A model generated the notes under the pieces. That model worked only from the letters and a program-made list of their open reading frames with translations, did not search any database and was not told the origin of the DNA. This document shows positions 58,616-64,000 of a DNA stretch of 64,000 nt, piece by piece (the first letter of the stretch is position 1; each line of letters starts with the position of its first letter). Origin of the DNA: Pantoea sp. (lineage in GTDB: Bacteria; Pseudomonadota; Gammaproteobacteria; Enterobacterales; Enterobacteriaceae); assembly GCF_028283705.1 (NCBI RefSeq), contig NZ_JAPWKD010000002.1:186001-250000 (forward strand), in the 5' to 3' direction. A program made the translations under genes and the position numbers.

Positions 58616-59125
58616 TTAGAAGCTGTAACCTACGCCAGCAATCCAGGTGCCTACGTCGACGCTGCGGATGCGGCTCTGCTCGTAGCCCACGTCCAGTGCA
58701 ACGTTCTGAATCGGGTTGAACTGCAGACCGGCACCGTAAGAGAAACCTACGTCGCTGGTGTCAGACTTCTGACGGTCAACACCGTTAGCCTGGAATTTAC
58801 CGTAGCCGATACCGACAACACCGTAGATGCTCGCCCAGTCATTCAGACGGTAAGCAGGACCACCGGTAATGCCGTAGTACTGGCCTTTGTTGTACACGCC
58901 AGCGTCAGTACGGTTTTTCTCGGTATAGGTGAAAGAACCGATCCAACCCAGCGGGTTAGTACCATCTTCGTAACGGTATTTCAGGTTGAAGCCGTTAGCT
59001 TTGTTGGCAACACCCTGCATATCGCTCTGAGCGTAACCACCGGTAACGGTGCTCTGAGCCATGGCAGAACCTGCGGATACTGCCAGTACACAAGCCAGTG
59101 CTGAAAGACATGCAATTTTTTTCAT
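58616..59125 (-). CDS. ompX: OmpX, outer-membrane beta-barrel protein
   Basis: This 169-residue protein is near E. coli OmpX (171). The start MKKIACLSALACVLAVSAGSAMA gives a signal peptide cleaved before QSTVTGGYAQ. Eight amphipathic strands and the terminal aromatic residue (AGVGYSF) fit the OmpX barrel. The open frame upstream is not family sequence. It is closed by the bidirectional terminator at 58562-58588. Its upstream region is AT-rich. Confidence 0.95.
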   Translation of the reverse strand: MKKIACLSALACVLAVSAGSAMAQSTVTGGYAQSDMQGVANKANGFNLKYRYEDGTNPLGWIGSFTYTEKNRTDAGVYNKGQYYGITGGPAYRLNDWASIYGVVGIGYGKFQANGVDRQKSDTSDVGFSYGAGLQFNPIQNVALDVGYEQSRIRSVDVGTWIAGVGYSF

Positions 59126-59503
59126 AACCACCTCAAATGTGATAAAACTTCTCTCCTGACAACGCTGAAAATATAACAAAAAATAGCGCGAAACTCTGCC
59201 GCTATTTTGTTGTCTAACAGATTGTTTGGTGTAACAGAAAGTTAATGAAGTTTCCTATGTCATTCATTTTTCTTATAAAAAACGTCATCTTTTTGCAATG
59301 AATTTTCTGTCTCCCAGTTACACCTTTAAGTAAATTCCTAAACTAATCTGACATTTCTTTACTTAACTGGCCCTGGATTTGGCTATTTTCGCATCAGTCG
59401 TTTCGCTTATTTTTACCTGCTGTGCGCCTCCTTATTTGCCCTCAATTCCTTTACACTGCTGGCTGTTACTTTGATGTTAATAACAGCAGGAATTGATTCC
59501 AGG
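59126..59503. other. AT-rich divergent region between ompX and rhtA
   Basis: This 378-bp gap has no gene I can support. An ompX -10-like TATATT is read on the minus strand (59169-59174), with no clear -35. The rest is AT-rich and must hold the remaining ompX and rhtA control sites. Confidence 0.4.
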
Positions 59504-60412
59504 ATGTCCGCACCTCTGACTGCCAAAAAACTGACGCCGGTGTTTTTCCCCATCGCGGTGTTGCTGATTGCTATGCTCTCCCTGCAAGGCGGCGCATCTT
59601 TGGCAAAATCGCTGTTCCCCACCGTAGGCGCACCGGGTATCACCGCGCTGCGTCTCGGGCTAGGCACCCTGATCCTCTGCGCCATCTTTAAACCCTGGCG
59701 TTTGCGCTTCACGCGTGAGCAGCGCATGCCGTTGCTGATGTATGGACTGGCGCTCGGCTGTATGAACTATCTGTTCTATCTCTCTATCCGCACCGTGCCG
59801 CTTGGCGTGGCGGTTGGCCTGGAATTTACCGGCCCGCTGACGCTGGCGCTGCTGGGGTCACGCCGCCCGCTGGATTTCCTCTGGGTGCTGCTGGCGGTAA
59901 CCGGTCTGTGGTTTCTGTTGCCGATAGGCGAAGGGATGAGCCACATTGATCCGCTCGGTGCGTTGCTGGCCGTCGGTGCCGGGGCCTGCTGGGCGATTTA
60001 TATTCTGGCGGGACAACGCGCCGGGGCCGAGCATGGCCCGGCTACGGTAGCGATGGGTTCACTCGTCGCCTCGATCATTTTTGTCCCACTCGGATTGACC
60101 TTTGCGCATAGTGGCATCTGGCATTGGGAAATTTTACCACTGGCGCTGGTGATTGCCCTGCTCTCCAGCGCTATTCCCTATTCGCTGGAGATGATGGCGT
60201 TAACCCGCCTCCCTGCGCGCATTTTTGGCACGCTGATGAGTCTGGAACCCGCCATGGCGGCATTATCCGGCATGTTGTTCCTTGGCGAATTGCTGACGCT
60301 AAAACAGTGGGTTGCTTTGCTGGCGATCATTATCGCCTCAGCCGGTTCCACTCTGACCATGAAACAAAAAGCAGCGCAAATTAATGAAGTCGATTTAAAT
60401 CCGCCACAGTGA
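59504..60412 (+). CDS. rhtA: RhtA, threonine/homoserine exporter
   Basis: This 302-residue protein is from ATG 59504 (MSAPLTAKKLTPVFFP). The open frame begins at 59471 and ATG 59474 is an alternative. Ten hydrophobic segments form two EamA repeats. GGASLAKSLFPTVGAPGITALRLGLG and GQRAGAEHGPATVA (each seen in parts) are shared with E. coli RhtA. It exports threonine, homoserine and related compounds. It lies between ompX and dps, as in E. coli. Confidence 0.93.
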   Translation: MSAPLTAKKLTPVFFPIAVLLIAMLSLQGGASLAKSLFPTVGAPGITALRLGLGTLILCAIFKPWRLRFTREQRMPLLMYGLALGCMNYLFYLSIRTVPLGVAVGLEFTGPLTLALLGSRRPLDFLWVLLAVTGLWFLLPIGEGMSHIDPLGALLAVGAGACWAIYILAGQRAGAEHGPATVAMGSLVASIIFVPLGLTFAHSGIWHWEILPLALVIALLSSAIPYSLEMMALTRLPARIFGTLMSLEPAMAALSGMLFLGELLTLKQWVALLAIIIASAGSTLTMKQKAAQINEVDLNPPQ

Positions 60413-60730
60413 TCGGCCCTATATTCAGCTGGTCGACGGGTCAGCTGAATATATAAACCGTTCTCATTATCACTTTTTAATTGTTACTTCGACCATTCTG
60501 TTATTATTTTGCAACATTGATGAACGATAATTAACAGCCATATTTTATCTGACTGATAAAATTGAATTTTTCCACAAACCCTTCTCGCCAGCGTTTTATC
60601 CATTGCCGATGATCAATTTGTGTTTACCTATTCCTGATATTGACTGAATCAATCCTGCATCACAGAGAAGTGCTGCTATACTTAGTCCCGTGCTTGATTA
60701 GGACAACCCATCAACGAGAGGACTTTAATG
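60413..60730 (+). promoter_or_regulatory. dps promoter region
   Basis: This 318-bp AT-rich gap has no gene I can support. A sigma-S-type -10 element CTATACTTA at 60676-60684, about 47 bp before the dps start, fits the known growth-phase control of dps in E. coli. I could not place an OxyR or IHF site with confidence. Confidence 0.5.
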
Positions 60731-61234
60731 ATGAGTACCGCAAAACTGGTTAAAACAAAATCTTCCGATCTGATTTACACCCGCAACGACGTGGCTGATA
60801 GTGAGAAGAAAGCCACCATTGAGGTTCTCAACCGTCTGGTCGTGGAGTTTATTGACCTGTCGCTGATCACCAAACAGGCGCACTGGAACATGCGCGGAGC
60901 GAACTTTATTGCGGTGCATGAAATGCTGGATGGCTTCCGTACCGCAATTACCGATCATCAGGACACCATCGCAGAGCGCGTGGTACAGCTGGGTGGCGTT
61001 GCCCTGGGTACGACCCAGGTTGTCAATGACAAGACACCGCTGAAAAGCTACCCGCTTAACATTCACAGCGTGCAGGATCACCTAAAAGCGTTAGCCGACC
61101 GTTATGCCATCGTCGCCAACGACGTACGCAAGGCGATCAGCGAAGTGAGTGACGAAGACAGTGCGGATATTTTCACCGCGGCTTCACGTGATCTCGATAA
61201 GTTCCTGTGGTTTATCGAATCCAATATCGAATAA
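60731..61234 (+). CDS. dps: Dps, DNA-binding ferritin-like protein
   Basis: This protein has 167 residues, the E. coli length, when started at ATG 60731; the adjacent ATG 60728 is possible. The ferroxidase ligands lie in KQAHWNMRG and [16 protein letters not shown]. The N-terminus has Lys residues (STAKLVKTK) that bind DNA. Dodecameric Dps protects DNA in stationary phase and oxidises Fe2+ with H2O2. It is closed by a terminator at 61251-61277. Confidence 0.97.
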   Translation: MSTAKLVKTKSSDLIYTRNDVADSEKKATIEVLNRLVVEFIDLSLITKQAHWNMRGANFIAVHEMLDGFRTAITDHQDTIAERVVQLGGVALGTTQVVNDKTPLKSYPLNIHSVQDHLKALADRYAIVANDVRKAISEVSDEDSADIFTAASRDLDKFLWFIESNIE

Positions 61235-61250
61235 TCAGCAAATTCCTAAT

Positions 61251-61277
61251 AAGGCGGGTTCTCCCGCCTTTTTTTAT
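61251..61277 (+). terminator. Terminator of dps
   Basis: Arms aaggcggg (61251-61258) and cccgcctt (61263-61270) are followed by T residues. Confidence 0.9.
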
Positions 61278-61352
61278 GTCTGTGTAACATTCTGGTGCTT
61301 TTTTTGACACCGTTAACAATTTCTTCATCCTTGCTTTCCCTGCCCTGCGCTC

Positions 61353-61504
61353 TGGTGCAAACTGAGATCTGCACCACAACAGCACTGCGCACTATTTTGG
61401 TGCCTCACATTGGTGCAAATTCTTCTATACAAGCAAAATCGTGTCAGCCATGCTATGCAAGCTGCTGATTTCGCGACAAATGAAAAGTTGGCATAGTTTT
61501 TTCA
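61353..61504 (+). promoter_or_regulatory. glnHPQ control region: sigma-54-like promoter and NtrC sites
   Basis: The gap 61235-61557 (323 bp) has no gene. GG-N10-TC with TGGCAT (61489-61494) and TTTCA (61500-61504) resembles a sigma-54 promoter, with T in place of G at -12. Upstream, sites with TGCAC/GGTGC arms lie at 61388-61404 and 61401-61417, and further half sites ggtgca (61353-61358) and tgcacc (61370-61375), which fit NtrC boxes. E. coli glnHp2 is sigma-54/NtrC dependent. Confidence 0.6.
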
Positions 61505-61557
61505 TATGATTAGCCGCAAATCAGGCCAGCTGGTCTGGAAGGTAATAAGGAAAAATG

Positions 61558-62304
61558 ATGAAGTCACTGATTAAAGTCTCCGTGGCAGCCCTGGCGCTGG
61601 CCTTCTCCCTTTCATCCACCGCAGCAGACAAAAAACTGGTTGTCGCCACTGACACCGCTTTCGTTCCGTTCGAATTTAAGCAGGGCGACCAGTACGTCGG
61701 CTTTGATATCGATCTGTGGGCAGCTATCGCTAAAGAGCTGAAACTGGATTACACCCTGAAGCCAATGGATTTCAGCGGCATCATCCCGGCACTGCAAACC
61801 CGTAACGTGGATCTGGCGCTGGCGGGTATCACCATTACCGATGAGCGTAAGAAAGCCATTGAATTCTCAGACGGCTACTACAAAAGTGGTCTGCTGGTGA
61901 TGGTGCGTGAAAACGAAAACAACATCAAAAGTATCGATGATCTGAACGGCAAAGTCGTGGCAGTGAAAAGCGGTACCGGTTCTGTTGATTACGCGAAAGC
62001 GCACATCAAATCGAAAGATCTGCGTCAGTTCCCGAACATTGACAATGCTTACATGGAGTTAGGCACCAACCGTGCTGACGCTGTGCTGCACGATACCCCG
62101 AACATCCTGTACTTCATCCACACTGCGGGCAAAGGTCGCTTCAAAGCGGTTGGCGAATCTATCGAAGCTCAGCAGTACGGCATCGCTTTCCCGAAAGGCA
62201 GCGACGACCTGCGTGAAAAAGTGAACGGCGCGCTGAAAACCCTGCGTGAAAACGGCACTTACAACACCATCTATAAAAAATGGTTCGGCAGCGAGCCTAA
62301 ATAA
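61558..62304 (+). CDS. glnH: GlnH, periplasmic glutamine-binding protein
   Basis: This 248-residue protein has the E. coli length from ATG 61558; an adjacent ATG is at 61555. It has a signal peptide ending [44 protein letters not shown] and [11 protein letters not shown] are pocket regions. It binds glutamine for GlnPQ. An attenuator-like hairpin follows at 62333-62361. Confidence 0.96.
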   Translation: MKSLIKVSVAALALAFSLSSTAADKKLVVATDTAFVPFEFKQGDQYVGFDIDLWAAIAKELKLDYTLKPMDFSGIIPALQTRNVDLALAGITITDERKKAIEFSDGYYKSGLLVMVRENENNIKSIDDLNGKVVAVKSGTGSVDYAKAHIKSKDLRQFPNIDNAYMELGTNRADAVLHDTPNILYFIHTAGKGRFKAVGESIEAQQYGIAFPKGSDDLREKVNGALKTLRENGTYNTIYKKWFGSEPK

Positions 62305-62332
62305 TTCGCATTTTGCTCTATTTTTATCTTTG

Positions 62333-62361
62333 AAGCAGGGCTGATTCCGCCCTGCTTTTTC
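62333..62361 (+). terminator. Hairpin between glnH and glnP
   Basis: Arms aagcagggc (62333-62341) and gccctgctt (62349-62357) with T tract. It looks like a partial terminator that would lower glnP and glnQ relative to glnH. Confidence 0.75.
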
Positions 62362-62388
62362 CATCGCAACAGATTCTGGAGTTCCACC

Positions 62389-63048
62389 ATGGAGTTTGAC
62401 TGGAGCGTCATTTGGCCTGCCATCCCGATTTTGCTGGAAGGCGCCAAAATGACCCTGATTATTTCGGTCCTCGGCTTGATCGGCGGTTTGATTATCGGCC
62501 TGGTCGCCGGTTTCGCCCGCGCTTACGGCGGCTGGATCGCTAACAACATCGCACTGGTTTTCATTGAATTAATTCGCGGTACGCCGATTGTGGTGCAGGT
62601 GATGTTTATCTACTTTGCCCTGCCGATGGCTTTCCCGGATTTACGTATTGATCCGTTCACTGCTGCGGTGGTGACCATCATGATCAACTCCGGTGCCTAT
62701 ATCGCGGAAATCACCCGTGGCGCAGTGCTGTCGATCAACAAAGGCTTCCGTGAGGCCGGTCTGGCGCTGGGTCTGTCGCGCCGCGAAACGCTGCGCTATG
62801 TGATCATGCCGCTGGCGCTGCGCCGTATGCTGCCGCCGCTGGGTAACCAGTGGATTGTCAGCATCAAAGACACCTCGCTGTTTATCGTCATTGGCGTGGC
62901 AGAGCTGACCCGTCAGGGCCAGGAGATCATCGCCGGTAACTTCCGCGCGCTGGAGATCTGGAGCGCCGTTGCCGTTATCTATCTGATTATTACGCTGGTG
63001 TTGAGCTTTGTGCTGCGCCGTATTGAGAAAAGGGTGAAAATCCTGTGA
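62389..63048 (+). CDS. glnP: GlnP, glutamine ABC transporter permease
   Basis: This 219-residue permease has the E. coli length. It has five to six helices and the EAA loop [23 protein letters not shown]. It overlaps glnQ by 4 bases (GTGA). Confidence 0.96.
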   Translation: MEFDWSVIWPAIPILLEGAKMTLIISVLGLIGGLIIGLVAGFARAYGGWIANNIALVFIELIRGTPIVVQVMFIYFALPMAFPDLRIDPFTAAVVTIMINSGAYIAEITRGAVLSINKGFREAGLALGLSRRETLRYVIMPLALRRMLPPLGNQWIVSIKDTSLFIVIGVAELTRQGQEIIAGNFRALEIWSAVAVIYLIITLVLSFVLRRIEKRVKIL

Positions 63049-63767
63049 TTGAATTTAAAAACGTCTCTAAAAATTTCGGCCAGACGCAGGTACTGCACGA
63101 CATCAACCTGAAGATTAATCAGGGCGAAGTGGTGGTGATTATCGGCCCTTCAGGTTCCGGTAAATCGACGTTGCTGCGTTGCATCAACAAGCTGGAAGAG
63201 ATCACCACTGGCGATCTGATCGTTGATGGCATGAAAGTTAACGACCCGAAAGTCGATGAACGCCTGATTCGTCAGGAAGCAGGCATGGTGTTCCAGCAGT
63301 TCCACCTGTTCCCACAAATGAGCGCGCTGGATAACGTGGCCTTTGGTCCGATCCGCGTGCGCGGTGCAAAGAAAGAAGATGCGCAAAAACTGGCGCGTGA
63401 ACTGCTGGGTAAAGTGGGGCTGGCGGAACGCGCGCACCACTTTCCGTCAGAATTGTCCGGTGGTCAGCAGCAGCGCGTGGCGATTGCCCGCGCACTGGCA
63501 GTGAAGCCAAAAATGATGCTGTTCGATGAGCCAACCTCGGCGCTTGACCCGGAACTGCGTCATGAAGTGCTGAAAGTGATGCAGGATCTGGCCGAAGAAG
63601 GCATGACCATGGTGATCGTGACACACGAAGTGGGCTTCGCCCAGAAAGTGGCTTCACGCCTGATCTTCATCGACAAAGGCACCATCGCCGAAGATGGCAA
63701 CCCAGACGAGTTGATCACCAACCCGCCGAGCGACCGTCTGCGCGAGTTTTTGCAGCACGTGTCTTAA
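63045..63767 (+). CDS. glnQ: GlnQ, glutamine ABC transporter ATPase
   Basis: This 240-residue ATPase starts at GTG 63045, overlapping the glnP stop. Walker A is GPSGSGKST, signature [15 protein letters not shown] and Walker [13 protein letters not shown]. The H-loop is VTHEVGFA. It drives GlnP. A REP-like hairpin follows 14 bp after the stop. Confidence 0.96.
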   Translation: MIEFKNVSKNFGQTQVLHDINLKINQGEVVVIIGPSGSGKSTLLRCINKLEEITTGDLIVDGMKVNDPKVDERLIRQEAGMVFQQFHLFPQMSALDNVAFGPIRVRGAKKEDAQKLARELLGKVGLAERAHHFPSELSGGQQQRVAIARALAVKPKMMLFDEPTSALDPELRHEVLKVMQDLAEEGMTMVIVTHEVGFAQKVASRLIFIDKGTIAEDGNPDELITNPPSDRLREFLQHVS

Positions 63768-63780
63768 ACCGGCCATTATC

Positions 63781-63808
63781 GTAGCGGCGCGATTTATCGC
63801 GCCGCTAC
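63781..63808. repeat. REP-like inverted repeat, copy C
   Basis: The perfect palindrome gtagcggcgcgat-tt-atcgcgccgctac has 13-bp arms. It lies 14 bp after the glnQ stop and is the same family as copies A and B, here as a single element. Confidence 0.85.
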
Positions 63809-63894
63809 ATGCTGGTATACATCCCCCCTTTCAGACTCATCTCCCTCCTGCGCTGTCTATACTTTTCCCTTGTGCCAAAATCAGGGAGAAAGCC

Positions 63895-64000
63895 ATGTCG
63901 TTTGCCAGCCCACCATGGCGTCGTGCCATCAGCTGGAGTCTGGGTGTTATTTTCCTGTTGCTGATCACGGCTGCCCAGGCCGTCACCCTGCCACAGGCCG
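63895..64000 (+). CDS. Start of a probable mechanosensitive channel YbiO (cut by window end)
   Basis: Only 35 codons are present from ATG 63895, behind ribosome site GGGAGAA. The sequence MSFASPPWRRAISWSLGVIF then LLLITAAQAV TLPQA is a signal peptide with AQA-V cleavage. In E. coli the gene after glnQ is ybiO, whose signal peptide also ends in an AVSIP-like mature start. Identity is inferred from position and this short similarity. Confidence 0.55.
   Translation, partial: MSFASPPWRRAISWSLGVIFLLLITAAQAVTLPQA

Overview
The window is an ordinary stretch of enterobacterial chromosome of moderate GC content. Gene order and protein sequence follow the Escherichia coli cydC-to-glnQ interval almost gene for gene, with replacements and insertions that fit the Erwiniaceae (Pantoea/Erwinia type). 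That assignment is inferred from recalled E. coli proteins and gene order, not from a database search. I see no rRNA, tRNA, phage, insertion sequence or CRISPR array.

Layout. 1-5740: cydC (5' end cut off), aat, infA, then clpA and clpS on the minus strand and cspD. 5855-13837: ybjD (broken by a frameshift), lysO, poxB, ltaE, amiD, ybjP, and the arginine transport operon artPIQM followed by artJ (to 16829). Both art units have paired 14-bp ARG-box-like sites spaced 21 bp. 16882-25628, all minus: rlmC, ybjO, potFGHI (putrescine ABC importer), ybjN, rimK, nfsA, ybjC. 25811-27565: an inserted pair, a metallo-beta-lactamase-fold hydrolase and a GlxA-type AraC regulator. 27694-31846: grxA, ybjM, ybjL, the small RNA RybB with a sigma-E promoter, and a two-gene PAP2 phosphatase operon (ending in ybjG) behind a perfect PmrA box. 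31903-38338: dacC, a HAD phosphatase, yliI, a DUF3313 lipoprotein, a CynT-like carbonic anhydrase and rimO. 38471-46559: a Tar-like chemoreceptor with a sigma-28 promoter, then iaaA-gsiABCD (glutathione importer) on minus. 46798-50996: a UspA-family protein, moeA-moeB and ybiT. 51183-56226: an H-NS-family protein and a three-gene tripartite efflux pump, which I infer to be accessory. 56412-58464: ybiR and mntR, facing a Mn-regulated small-protein unit. 58616-64000: ompX, rhtA, dps, glnHPQ and the first codons of a probable ybiO.

The most interesting signal is at 58100-58464. Two tandem MntR-type boxes (TAGC-N4-GCTA) overlap a promoter that drives a 25-codon membrane peptide and then a 64-residue protein whose C-terminal half matches the small manganese protein MntS. 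The N-terminal half of that protein carries a CxxCxxC motif that E. coli MntS lacks. Other points of note are the PmrA box and PAP2 pair, a shortened RybB, the ybjD frameshift, and a palindromic REP-like family present at three gene ends.
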